The translations under genes and the position numbers were made by a program. From JAMCZZ01 sp964363695 (GTDB lineage: Bacteria > Patescibacteriota > UBA1384 > XYA2-FULL-43-10 > 1-14-0-10-43-13): a stretch of DNA of 13,824 nt. The notes under the pieces were generated by a model that made no database searches, was not told where the DNA came from, and saw only the letters and a program-made list of their open reading frames with translations. How positions within the stretch are numbered: position 1 is the first letter of the stretch; each line of letters starts with the position of its first letter. The stretch spans positions 1-13,824 of the forward strand of contig CAYIJI010000029.1 of NCBI GenBank assembly GCA_964363695.1, written 5' to 3'. Of the stretch, positions 1-6,371 are shown piece by piece.

Positions 1-77
1 GAACGGGAGATCTGGGATCCAGAGAGTTAGTCTGCTTGCATAATTTCTAGATTCCCGATCAGGTCGGGAATGACAGG
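1..77. repeat. Dispersed palindromic repeat, right part (GGGAATGACA family)
   Basis: This is the right part of a short intergenic repeat whose left end lies outside the window. The core GAGATCTGGGATCCAGA and the ending GGGAATGACA recur at 6527-6640 with nearly collinear sequence between them. It contains a small hairpin, TTCCCGATCAGGTCGGGAA. It codes for nothing recognisable. Related GGGAATGACA ends are also seen in the 467-612 element. Confidence 0.8.
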
Positions 78-85
78 GTAATAAC

Positions 86-114
86 AAAAACCCCTCGCAT
101 TCACAGGGGTTTTT
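86..114. terminator. Bidirectional Rho-independent terminator
   Basis: A perfect 10-bp stem (AAAAACCCCT / AGGGGTTTTT) encloses a 9-nt loop, with T-rich tails on both strands. On the minus strand it ends the transcript of the 49-aa gene (151-300). It could also end a plus-strand transcript entering from the left of the window. Confidence 0.85.
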
Positions 115-119
115 GTTTT

Positions 120-153
120 CTTATTACTTACTGCTTATAAGCTTATTGGCTTA
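120..153 (-). repeat. TAAG tandem array at the stop codon of the 49-aa gene
   Basis: Read on the minus strand, the stop codon is the first unit of a degenerate tandem array: TAAGCCAA, TAAGCTTA, TAAGCAG, TAAGTAA, TAAG. Units are 7-8 nt. The TAA triplets fall at offsets 0, 8, 16, 23 and 30 from the stop, which covers all three reading frames. The terminator follows within about 6 nt. Similar arrays occur at 4741-4777 and 10581-10628. Confidence 0.75.
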
Positions 154-300
154 GAATAATTTGTCGCCGTACATTGTACCAATGGTTAGAGCTAAGACGG
201 CTACTACACTCATTGAGATGGCTTCATAAGCCTTTAGGTTTCCATGGTCAACATGACATGAACCGATTCTTGTAACTTCACTGTTTAATTTTTCTTTCAT
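151..300 (-). CDS. Small single-pass membrane protein, 49 aa, unknown function
   Basis: This short gene encodes MKEKLNSEVTRIGSCHVDHG followed by a region ending in TIGTMYGDKLF. A polar N-terminal part of about 25 residues, with a Cys-His cluster (C15, H16, H19), precedes one hydrophobic segment at about residues 28-43. I do not recognise the family. The case for it being real is the complete expression unit: a promoter (TTGACA, 18 nt, TACAAT) about 80 nt upstream, a purine-rich Shine-Dalgarno (GGAGGGAAAGGA) just before the ATG, and a strong terminator after the stop. The strong promoter suggests appreciable expression. The CxH motif could bind metal, but that is a guess. Confidence 0.7.
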   Translation of the reverse strand: MKEKLNSEVTRIGSCHVDHGNLKAYEAISMSVVAVLALTIGTMYGDKLF

Positions 301-313
301 TTTGTTTCCTTTC

Positions 314-325
314 CCTCCGAGGAGG
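314..325 (-). promoter_or_regulatory. Shine-Dalgarno region with complementary CCTCC
   Basis: On the minus strand the leader of the 49-aa gene reads CCTCCTCGGAGG, then GAAAGGA, then the ATG about 14 nt after GGAGG. The GGAGG has a complementary CCTCC immediately upstream. The two could only pair partly because the loop is very short. AAAGGA, closer to the start, is the better-spaced ribosome binding site. Confidence 0.35.
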
Positions 326-382
326 TGTTTAATTTGTTTTTGTTTCTCTAATTTAATTTATTAATCATTTTCAAATTATATC

Positions 383-412
383 ATTGTAACATACTAAACC
401 ATAACTTGTCAA
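383..412 (-). promoter_or_regulatory. Sigma70-type promoter of the 49-aa gene
   Basis: On the minus strand TTGACA (407-412) and TACAAT (383-388) are 18 nt apart. The expected start site is near 376, giving a leader of roughly 75 nt. The -35 is a perfect consensus and the -10 has one mismatch. Confidence 0.7.
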
Positions 413-458
413 GGGTTAAAACATTTTTTGTGCTTTTTAAGTTCAAATTCCTTAATTA

Positions 459-620
459 GTCTGCGAGTAACCATTCACTGTATCGTAATTTCTACCCTTG
501 TCATCCCCGTTTTTCATTGTGTCATCCCCGTGAAGACGGGGATCCAGGATAGTCAAATAATCAAAACTATCAGTAGATTCCCGCCTTCGCGGGAATGACA
601 GTGAATGGTTACGTCTGCGA
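459..620. mobile_element. MITE-like insertion with 15-bp TIRs and 8-bp target duplication
   Basis: The element spans 467-612 (146 bp). Its ends are perfect 15-bp inverted repeats, GTAACCATTCACTGT (467-481) and its complement (598-612). Both are flanked by the same 8 bp, GTCTGCGA (459-466 and 613-620), which reads as a target-site duplication. The interior has no gene. It holds two copies of GTCATCCCCGT, a small hairpin (CCCCGTGAAGACGGGG) and the GGGAATGACA end of the dispersed repeat family. The element is therefore non-autonomous and its transposase must lie elsewhere. The intact duplication suggests a fairly recent insertion. It lies just upstream of the ferredoxin promoter. Confidence 0.85.
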
Positions 621-647
621 AGATTTTAATTTGAAGCAGTATTATAG

Positions 648-653
648 TATAAT
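648..653 (+). promoter_or_regulatory. -10 element of the ferredoxin gene
   Basis: A perfect TATAAT lies 31 nt upstream of the chosen ATG. The matching -35 position (625-630, TTTAAT) is weak. The insertion at 467-612 ends 35 nt upstream of this -10, so it may have replaced upstream control sequence. Confidence 0.5.
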
Positions 654-684
654 AATAACAAATAATTAATAGGAAATGCAGAGA

Positions 685-882
685 ATGAAGAAGATCATAA
701 TTGACGATGAGCTTTGTATCGGTTGTGGAGCTTGCGAGGGCCTTGCCCCTGATCATTTTGAGTTAAAAGAAGATGGCAAAGCCCATGTTAAAAAACAATA
801 TAGTGAAGAAGACAAAGATATTATTGAAGAAGCAAAAGACGGATGTCCGGCAGGGGCAATCGAAATTAAAGAAGAGAAATAA
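685..882 (+). CDS. Ferredoxin, single [4Fe-4S] cluster
   Basis: This is a small soluble electron carrier of 65 aa. The pattern is C11-x2-C14-x2-C17, then C54-P after a long insert, typical of monocluster [4Fe-4S] ferredoxins (Thermotoga/Desulfovibrio ferredoxin I type). The conserved LAPDHFEL follows the CxxCxxC loop and CPAGAI is at the C-terminus. The ATG at 685 is preferred over the in-frame ATG at 676, because AGGAA (671-675) is 9 nt from 685 but abuts 676. The chain is very acidic, as usual for ferredoxins. Downstream is a palindromic repeat and then the small membrane protein gene. No partner oxidoreductase is in the window, so the electron donor and acceptor are unknown. Confidence 0.92.
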   Translation: MKKIIIDDELCIGCGACEGLAPDHFELKEDGKAHVKKQYSEEDKDIIEEAKDGCPAGAIEIKEEK

Positions 883-910
883 GGTGAGAATTAAGGTGAT
901 AACAACATAG

Positions 911-992
911 CGTCATTGCGAGGAGTGGGGTTGGCGACGAAGCAATCTGTGATAAAGATTGCCGTGCTTCCAGATCATCGCTCGCAATGACA
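911..992. repeat. Dispersed palindromic repeat (GTCATTGCGAG family)
   Basis: Outer inverted repeats GTCATTGCGAG (912-922) and CTCGCAATGAC (981-991) enclose a second inverted pair, GAAGCAATCT / AGATT..GCTTC. It belongs to a repeat type seen in many bacterial genomes, and its interior is closely related to 11316-11390. No target duplication is visible. It separates the ferredoxin from the next gene and ends 6 nt before that gene's ribosome binding site. Confidence 0.8.
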
Positions 993-1006
993 ATGTGAGG
1001 AGTGTG

Positions 1007-1399
1007 ATGGAGGGAAGCACTAACATCGGATTACTATTTTTCAACTGGTGGTACAAAGAAGCATACAGCCGCCTGCTCTCTTTTCTGAAACTTTTTTTTG
1101 CCTACCTATATGATTTATTTTCTATAAGGTTATGCTTTAGAACGCTTTTTTCTCCATGGAAAAGAGATCAAATTAGCTATCAGGGCTTGAGCCTTCAACA
1201 GCAATTTCAAGTCTGGACTTTAAATCTGAGCTCACGTTTTATCGGAGCGTTTATTAAGCTATTCACAATACTGACTTTTTTATTGGCCTCTCTTGTTTTT
1301 ACGGTTTTCTCAATCATCGTCATTATTTTTTGGTTTATTTACCCCGTATGTTTAATTGCTTTGTTGATTATCGGGTTCAAATATTTACTTGGAGTTTAA
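1007..1399 (+). CDS. Small membrane protein with FSPWKRD motif, 130 aa
   Basis: This is a hydrophobic protein of unknown function. The N-terminal half has a conserved-looking stretch, with NWWYKEAY (13-20) and FRTLFSPWKRD (44-54), and an amphipathic or membrane-contacting region at about 22-40. The C-terminal half (about 82-128) is almost wholly apolar and fits two transmembrane helices. The ATG at 1007 is chosen because GAGGAG lies just before it. An in-frame extension upstream to 959 runs back into the palindromic repeat and is unlikely to be real. Its stop codon directly abuts the TTG start of the Clp-like ATPase, so the two are probably translationally coupled and may act together at the membrane. 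I infer partnership from position only. Confidence 0.8.
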   Translation: MEGSTNIGLLFFNWWYKEAYSRLLSFLKLFFAYLYDLFSIRLCFRTLFSPWKRDQISYQGLSLQQQFQVWTLNLSSRFIGAFIKLFTILTFLLASLVFTVFSIIVIIFWFIYPVCLIALLIIGFKYLLGV

Positions 1400-3928
1400 T
1401 TGGAAAAAAATTCTTCTACACCAGAAATAGAGATTAGGCCGGAGGGAACTCTTGTTGTTAGAGTCGCAAGGCTAGATAATCTAGTATCAAGCTTTCCTAT
1501 AAAGGCGTTATTCTTTTTGATTTGGCTTTTAGGTTCTTCCGGTCTTCTTTTAATTTTATTTTCTCAGTTTCAACTAATTGAACTGCCATCATATTCGATC
1601 GGATTTTCTTTTATTTTAGTTGCAATCACATTTGCTTATTGGTCGGCCAGAGCGTTTTATCTGGACCGGCTCAAAAATTATAAAGTTTCTTCTTTAGCCG
1701 AAGCTAAATCAAATCTTGCCAAGGGCCAAATGCAAAACGCATTCAATTTCTTTTCACTCGAATTAGCCAAGGCAACAAGCAAAATATTTTCTAAAAATAT
1801 TGCCAAATTAACAACCAAGGATTTAGCAATATCAATCCTAAATTCTCCCGATGCAGACTTCTCGCTTATTAGACTGGGGATAGGAAAAGAAACACTCTTG
1901 GATGGACTGAAAGAATATCCTGGCGAGCAAAAGGTTTCAGAGATTATTTTGCAGGCTTTCGATGTGGCAGTCGCAGAGGGCCATTCTACGGTTGAGGTGG
2001 GCGATGTCCTAGTCTCCCTTTCCCGCTCCGATACATTCTTTAAAGAAATACTCAGCCAGTTAAAACTCGAAGTCAAAGACATAGCCAATGTTGTCTATTG
2101 GCAAACTGCGGTTAAGAAAGAATTAAGGCAGAATAAACATTTTCTTGATACGTCCCATCTTAAGATGAGCGGGGGAATCGGCAGGGATTGGGCTTTTGGT
2201 TATTCACCCTTTTTAAAGCAATTTTCGGTCGATATGACCGACTCTTTGGCGAGAGGCGATTTGGGTTTAAAAATAATCGGACACGATCGCCAGATTGATG
2301 AAATAAAAGAAGCACTTTCAAAGAGAAACGGCGGAAACGTGATTATTGTCGGCGAACCCGGGGTGGGGAAAGAAACTACGATTTTGGGATTTACCAAAAA
2401 AGTGTTGGAAGGGCAGACAAATTCGAACCTTGATTTTAAGCACATTGTAAAAATCGACACTGACTCTCTGCTCTCCGGCTTGCAAAGTACCGGAGACGTT
2501 ACGGAAAGACTGACAGGAATTTTTGGGGAAGCTTCAAATGCAGGCAACATTATTATTTATATAGAAAACATTCAGAACTTGTTATCAAATGATGGAAGTG
2601 CGGGAAAAGTTAATGCAGGGCAAGTGATTATGCCTTTTCTAGAATCGCCCGAAATGCATGTGATAGGCACCTGCGATGTTGCCAGTTTTAACCGCTATAT
2701 TTCACCTAACGCTGCGTTGGTGCAGCATTTCTCCCGGATCACAATTGACGAGCCAAAAGTAGGAGATTTGGTCAGGATTCTTGAAGATACCGTGCCTATG
2801 ATTGAGTACAGGACTGGCTCGATTATTTCCTATGAGGCAATCAAGGAAGCGATCTCCGCCTCAAATAAATACATAATGGATATTCCAAATCCGGAGAAAT
2901 CAATTGATCTTTTGGATGCGGTTTCTGTGAGGGTTGGAGGAGATCGCGGAAAAACTATCATTTTGCCTAAAGATGTGTTGGATTATGTCAGCGAAAAATA
3001 CAACGTCCCATCTGGAGATGTAAATGAAAATGAAAAGAAAAAATTATTGTCCCTAGAGAGCTTGATGCACCAAAAAGTTATTGGTCAAGAGGAGGCAATT
3101 TCGGCAATTGCCAATGCTTTAAGGAGAGTCAGAGCTGGGATAACGGACTCAAAAAAACCGATCGGGTCCTTTTTGTTCCTTGGCCCGACCGGTGTCGGTA
3201 AGACTGAAACTTCAAAAGCTCTAGCCGAAGCATATTTTGGCGGGGTAGACCGAATGATTCGTTTTGATATGTCAGAGTATCAGAACGCAGAGGATATTTA
3301 TCGCTTCATCGGATCTGGACAGGATGATGTGCCAGGGGAATTGACAACTGCAGTAAGAGAGAAACCCTTTGCATTACTATTATTTGATGAGCTGGAAAAG
3401 GCTAATAAGCAAATCCTTGATTTATTCCTTCAAATTTTGGACGAAGGTTTTGTTACAGACGGATCAGGCAGGAAAGTAATGTTCACCAACACGATTATAA
3501 TCGCTACTTCCAATGCAGGTTCTAATTTAATCAGAGAATCAATAAAAGGAGGCGGGGAATACGATAAGGTGAAAAAGCAGTTGATCGACTATATGGAAAG
3601 CCAAAATATTTATCGCCCAGAATTTTTGAACAGATTCTCCGGACTCATAGCTTTCTCTCCTCTTTCTCAGACTGAAATCAATCAGATCGCAGGATTGATG
3701 ATCGAGAAGTTGAAGAAAACTGTTTATGACAATAAAAAAATCATTTTGGAAATACCGCAAAATACAATCATTGCTCTTTCCAAAATTGGGTTTGACCCTC
3801 AAATGGGAGCTCGTCCCATGGCTCGTGTCATTGAGGAAAAAGTTGAAAATGTCCTTGCGACCAAAATTCTATCAGGCGAACTTAAAAAAGGCGATACGTT
3901 TACAATCAATCCAGAGGATATTGGATAA
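1400..3928 (+). CDS. Membrane-anchored Clp-family (ClpA/B/C-like) double AAA+ ATPase
   Basis: The protein is 842 aa with a TTG start; GGAG lies 5 nt upstream and the previous stop is immediately adjacent. Order: a short N-terminal stretch; two transmembrane helices (about 34-55 and 65-84); a Clp_N-like helical domain (about 105-235); AAA1 (about 290-470); AAA2 (about 555-750); and a ClpB D2-small domain to the end. AAA2 is intact, with Walker A GPTGVGKT (595-602), Walker B LLLFDE (659-664), sensor 1 N705, arginine finger R745 and sensor-2 GAR (803-805). AAA1 is degenerate: Walker A reads GEPGVGKE, Walker B ends IEN instead of IDE, and ERRF is VQHF. The aromatic pore loops are missing in both rings: AAA1 has LQSTGD where KYRGEF is usual, and AAA2 lacks GYVG. 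It may be a membrane-tethered remodeller rather than a classical unfoldase. No ClpP gene is nearby. Confidence 0.9.
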   Translation: MEKNSSTPEIEIRPEGTLVVRVARLDNLVSSFPIKALFFLIWLLGSSGLLLILFSQFQLIELPSYSIGFSFILVAITFAYWSARAFYLDRLKNYKVSSLAEAKSNLAKGQMQNAFNFFSLELAKATSKIFSKNIAKLTTKDLAISILNSPDADFSLIRLGIGKETLLDGLKEYPGEQKVSEIILQAFDVAVAEGHSTVEVGDVLVSLSRSDTFFKEILSQLKLEVKDIANVVYWQTAVKKELRQNKHFLDTSHLKMSGGIGRDWAFGYSPFLKQFSVDMTDSLARGDLGLKIIGHDRQIDEIKEALSKRNGGNVIIVGEPGVGKETTILGFTKKVLEGQTNSNLDFKHIVKIDTDSLLSGLQSTGDVTERLTGIFGEASNAGNIIIYIENIQNLLSNDGSAGKVNAGQVIMPFLESPEMHVIGTCDVASFNRYISPNAALVQHFSRITIDEPKVGDLVRILEDTVPMIEYRTGSIISYEAIKEAISASNKYIMDIPNPEKSIDLLDAVSVRVGGDRGKTIILPKDVLDYVSEKYNVPSGDVNENEKKKLLSLESLMHQKVIGQEEAISAIANALRRVRAGITDSKKPIGSFLFLGPTGVGKTETSKALAEAYFGGVDRMIRFDMSEYQNAEDIYRFIGSGQDDVPGELTTAVREKPFALLLFDELEKANKQILDLFLQILDEGFVTDGSGRKVMFTNTIIIATSNAGSNLIRESIKGGGEYDKVKKQLIDYMESQNIYRPEFLNRFSGLIAFSPLSQTEINQIAGLMIEKLKKTVYDNKKIILEIPQNTIIALSKIGFDPQMGARPMARVIEEKVENVLATKILSGELKKGDTFTINPEDIG

Positions 3929-3950
3929 AATATTAAATAAATGGTATTAA

Positions 3951-4014
3951 CCCCAGGGCAAGCCCTGGACCCTTCCGAACAGGAACCATGGGCCCGCGGC
4001 CAAGCCGTCGGGGA
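3951..4014. repeat. GC-rich palindromic repeat between convergent genes
   Basis: A GC-rich island in AT-rich surroundings begins with the hairpin CCAGGGC-AA-GCCCTGG (3953-3968, 7-bp stem). It continues with CCATGGGCCCGCGGCC and ends GTCGGGG. It lies between the converging Clp-like and PIN genes. There is no T-run after the hairpin, so it is not a classical terminator, although it could slow polymerase or protect 3' ends. It resembles the REP-type elements elsewhere in the window in size and position. Confidence 0.6.
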
Positions 4015-4025
4015 AATCTTCTCTA

Positions 4026-4562
4026 TTATATAGTTTTCTCTAACTGTTTTAATCTTTTAACATACTTTGCTTCGGAATATCTATAGAAGCAATATGTTTG
4101 GACCTCGTTTTTACCTAGCAGGGGAATAAAAGCCTGGATGTCGTAAAGTTCTGTTAAAAAGTGCTTGTGATTCTTGGACATTACTAGCATATCGTTCTTA
4201 TATTTAAGCAATAGGGCACACATAAACATATCTGTTATATCAACATTTTTACCATCTTTACGATAAACTCGCTTTACTTTTTCAGCCCATTCGTCTAGAT
4301 CTCTTAGGGGATAAACGTAATCCACAATGCTGCTAAATCCTTCCTCTGCCTTTTTGAAATCTCTGATTGTGTCGAATCCTCGAGAAAACTCAAAATAAAC
4401 CAATGCGGTTGTGGTTAAAGTGATACGTTTACTTTTTACTAGTTCAAAAAATCCTTGGAATTTCTTGGGGTTTTTATACGCATCAAAAAATACACAGGTA
4501 TCGAGTGCCAAGTGTATTCTGTCGGGGAGAGCATTAATTTCATTCAGAACTTGAATTTGCAT
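4026..4562 (-). CDS. PIN-domain protein, probable ribonuclease toxin
   Basis: The 178-aa protein has the acidic pattern of PIN nucleases. LALDTCVFFD carries D21, ALVYFEFSRG carries E58, and DITDMFMCALLL carries D108/D111. The closing strand-helix MSKNHKHF (128-135) matches the usual final T/S-x-N-x-x-x-F motif. PIN toxins cut RNA with Mg2+ at this acidic cluster. The start overlaps the end of an upstream 59-aa gene by 23 nt, the compact layout of toxin-antitoxin pairs. GAGAAGAGAG lies just before the ATG as ribosome binding site. At 178 aa it is longer than the usual 130-150 aa VapC toxin, so a non-toxic PIN protein remains possible. Confidence 0.75.
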   Translation of the reverse strand: MQIQVLNEINALPDRIHLALDTCVFFDAYKNPKKFQGFFELVKSKRITLTTTALVYFEFSRGFDTIRDFKKAEEGFSSIVDYVYPLRDLDEWAEKVKRVYRKDGKNVDITDMFMCALLLKYKNDMLVMSKNHKHFLTELYDIQAFIPLLGKNEVQTYCFYRYSEAKYVKRLKQLEKTI

Positions 4563-4719
4563 CAGAATCTCTCTTCTCTAGGATTTTTTGCAGGTCTTTT
4601 GAAACTGAAATGAATTTTTCTTTATCAAAAGTTTTCGAAGAATTTTCTGAACATTTCCCTCGAATTCTTAGACTTGAACTAAATACTTTTTCTTCTAAGT
4701 TTTTTATTTGAGCGTTCAT
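4540..4719 (-). CDS. Small basic protein, candidate antitoxin of the PIN gene, 59 aa
   Basis: This short gene begins MNAQIKNLEEKVFSSSLRIR and ends SDANSSSE with a TGA stop. Its last 23 nt overlap the first codons of the PIN gene in another frame. The middle is rich in Lys and Ser, with a predicted helix at about 40-50 (SKDLQKILEKR). I see no recognisable ribbon-helix-helix, AbrB or Phd domain, so the antitoxin role rests only on position and overlap. It has its own extended -10 promoter, placed so that the transcript should start at or next to the ATG. Confidence 0.6.
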   Translation of the reverse strand: MNAQIKNLEEKVFSSSLRIRGKCSENSSKTFDKEKFISVSKDLQKILEKRDSDANSSSE

Positions 4720-4725
4720 AACTTT

Positions 4726-4734
4726 ATTATACCA
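4726..4734 (-). promoter_or_regulatory. Extended -10 promoter of the PIN operon
   Basis: On the minus strand TGGTATAAT (TGn plus a perfect TATAAT at 4726-4731) ends 6 nt before the A of the ATG at 4719. Initiation at the usual distance would fall on the start codon itself, giving a leaderless mRNA. No clear -35 is present, which is usual for extended -10 promoters. The upstream DNA is the TAAGTT array of the preceding gene. Confidence 0.6.
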
Positions 4735-4740
4735 AATTAT

Positions 4741-4777
4741 ATAACTTACAACTTATAACTTATTCACTTGCAACTTA
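4741..4777 (-). repeat. TAAGTT tandem array at the stop codon of the L,D-transpeptidase gene
   Basis: Read on the minus strand, starting with the stop codon: TAAGTTGC, AAGTGAA, TAAGTTA, TAAGTTG, TAAGTTA, T. Unit length is 7-8 nt. TAA triplets at offsets 0, 15, 22 and 29 cover all three frames. It is the counterpart of the arrays after the 49-aa gene and the surface-protein gene, but no terminator hairpin follows and the DNA runs into the PIN-operon promoter. Confidence 0.7.
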
Positions 4778-6193
4778 TTTATGAACATAGACCGTTGTGC
4801 CCATGCTGGTCCAATCATAAACAGCCTGAGCAGGGCCGACGCCAAGGCGGACGCAGCCGTGAGAGACAGGAGTACCCAAATGAGTTGGCGGTTCTTTCCA
4901 AGTATCGGTCTCGGGAAGTTCATGAATGCCCCAGCCGCCTGCTATGAATTGCTGCCAGTAGGGTAGCCACATTCGGTATTTATTCGACCAATGCCTTGGA
5001 TTTTTGTCGTTTATTGTAAAAGTTCCCGTTGGTGTTTCCATGCCGGGTTTTCCGGAGGAGATAAGAAAACAATCTATTACTGTCGGCCCTTCAATTCGGC
5101 ATAATTTCTGGTCTGTAAGCGAGATATCAATATACCTGCCCTCAAAGCGTCCGGGCACAACTCCTTCTGCCGGAAAAAGTTTAACATCACTCGGTGCTAC
5201 TGTATAAGTTGTGAGGTTGACAGTGATTGAGTCGGTGGAATTTAATTGGCTCTTGATCTGGCTCAAGGCGTTATTTTTATCTAAATATTTTCCTTCTTGC
5301 CCTTCTTCTATAACGCTTCCGTCGTTTCCGTTGATCCTTCTGTCTTTCTTGGTTATCTCAAATTTCTTGCCTATTTTATTTAAGTAAGCTTGCATATTTC
5401 CATCGTTTAAGACGGCGGTGTATTGCCCGTTTTTTTCAATGAATGATATCCAAAGGCCGATTTCGGTTTTGCTGGGAATAAAAGTGGTTCCTTCGTATTG
5501 AAAAGTGAACTTTTTCCCCAATATTGTTTGGGCGTATGCCCTTGCCGGCTCAAAATTAGCAGTTTTTATCTTTGGGGAAGTTTTTTTTGTTTGCAAACTG
5601 ATTACTTTGGAGGGGTTGCTTTCGGCCAGAGCTAGAATCTCCCCTGTTAAATTACTTGCATCCACAACTTGCCCGTCTTTTTCGGCTATTTCCTTTATTT
5701 CACCATTTTCAATTGTTATTTCAGCATTTTGAGGTTCGTAATTTAATTGGGCAATTGCAATCTCAATAAACTTGTTATATTTCTCTTGGTCAATTTTTGG
5801 CTCCACCTGGATGCTTTTCTTTCCCCACATGGTTTTAGTCGAATCTACAAGCTGATCAAAGAACGTACTGCCTCGCCCTACTTTATATGAGTCCTGGATT
5901 ATTTTGTCGACATTCAAAGTTAGGCCGGTGTCTGCTATCTTAGTTTTAATTTCTTTTGAATCGGTTTTTAAGGTAATTTCATCATTGGCAATACTTTGAA
6001 ACTTTTTTTGCAACAAAAAAGAAGCTTGAAGTTTTGACTTACCCGAAAGATCAATATTTGAAACATATACATTTCTATATATTTTACCAGCGTAAGCCTG
6101 TTGATAGCCGAAGCTAGAACTGGCTGCTATAAAAATTACTCCTAGAAAAGAAAAAATACTCCACTCTAAAATCTTTTTTGTTTTGGTTAGCAT
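4775..6193 (-). CDS. L,D-transpeptidase (YkuD domain) with N-terminal peptidoglycan-binding-type domains
   Basis: This 472-aa envelope enzyme forms 3-3 cross-links in peptidoglycan or attaches proteins to it. A short N-terminal membrane segment (about 9-30, signal anchor) precedes a long extracytoplasmic region of PG_binding_4 type (about 40-335, apparently two copies), then the YkuD catalytic domain (about 350-472). The catalytic motif is H424 in GIHELP and S444-H445-G446-C447-V-R449, with C447 as the nucleophile. GKPGMETPTGTF (381-392) is the usual conserved YkuD strand. The ATG at 6193 is chosen over the in-frame TTG at 6196 because AGGG is 7 nt from the ATG. It has its own promoter (6224-6252). 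It is on the same strand as, and just upstream of, the PIN pair. Confidence 0.93.
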   Translation of the reverse strand: MLTKTKKILEWSIFSFLGVIFIAASSSFGYQQAYAGKIYRNVYVSNIDLSGKSKLQASFLLQKKFQSIANDEITLKTDSKEIKTKIADTGLTLNVDKIIQDSYKVGRGSTFFDQLVDSTKTMWGKKSIQVEPKIDQEKYNKFIEIAIAQLNYEPQNAEITIENGEIKEIAEKDGQVVDASNLTGEILALAESNPSKVISLQTKKTSPKIKTANFEPARAYAQTILGKKFTFQYEGTTFIPSKTEIGLWISFIEKNGQYTAVLNDGNMQAYLNKIGKKFEITKKDRRINGNDGSVIEEGQEGKYLDKNNALSQIKSQLNSTDSITVNLTTYTVAPSDVKLFPAEGVVPGRFEGRYIDISLTDQKLCRIEGPTVIDCFLISSGKPGMETPTGTFTINDKNPRHWSNKYRMWLPYWQQFIAGGWGIHELPETDTWKEPPTHLGTPVSHGCVRLGVGPAQAVYDWTSMGTTVYVHK

Positions 6194-6223
6194 CAATCAG
6201 CCCTAAAGTTTATGTATAATAAA

Positions 6224-6252
6224 ATTTTAGCATTTTAAAACCAGCCAATCAA
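6224..6252 (-). promoter_or_regulatory. Promoter of the L,D-transpeptidase gene
   Basis: On the minus strand TTGATT (6247-6252) and TAAAAT (6224-6229) are 17 nt apart, about 30 nt upstream of the ATG. Both hexamers deviate modestly from consensus and the spacing is optimal. Confidence 0.6.
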
Positions 6253-6318
6253 TTGTTTGATTTAACATATATATAAAAAAAAGACTAGCCGTAAAGACTA
6301 CTCCTTTTTAATTGGTCT

Positions 6319-6371
6319 ACCATCCTTCGACAGGCTCAGGATAAATGAGCGAACGTAGTGAGTCGAATGGT
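6319..6371. repeat. Dispersed repeat (CCTTCGACAGGCTCAGG type) fused to the tRNA 3' end
   Basis: The ends form an imperfect inverted repeat: ACCATCCTTCGAC on the left, GTCGAATGGT on the right. The interior contains CAGGCTCAGGAT and GAGCGAACGTAGTGAGTC. This sequence type is found as an intergenic repeat in many bacterial genomes. Its right end supplies the same ACCA that serves as discriminator base and CCA tail of the adjacent tRNA on the minus strand. Confidence 0.75.

Noticed and set aside
553..756. Minus-strand open frame with HSREGGNLL
   Set aside because: It reads through the MITE/palindromic repeat and over the ferredoxin gene. The HSREGGN string is a known translation artefact of this repeat type.
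4781..5732. Several short plus-strand frames
   Set aside because: They are antisense to the well-supported L,D-transpeptidase gene and have no ribosome sites or domain motifs.
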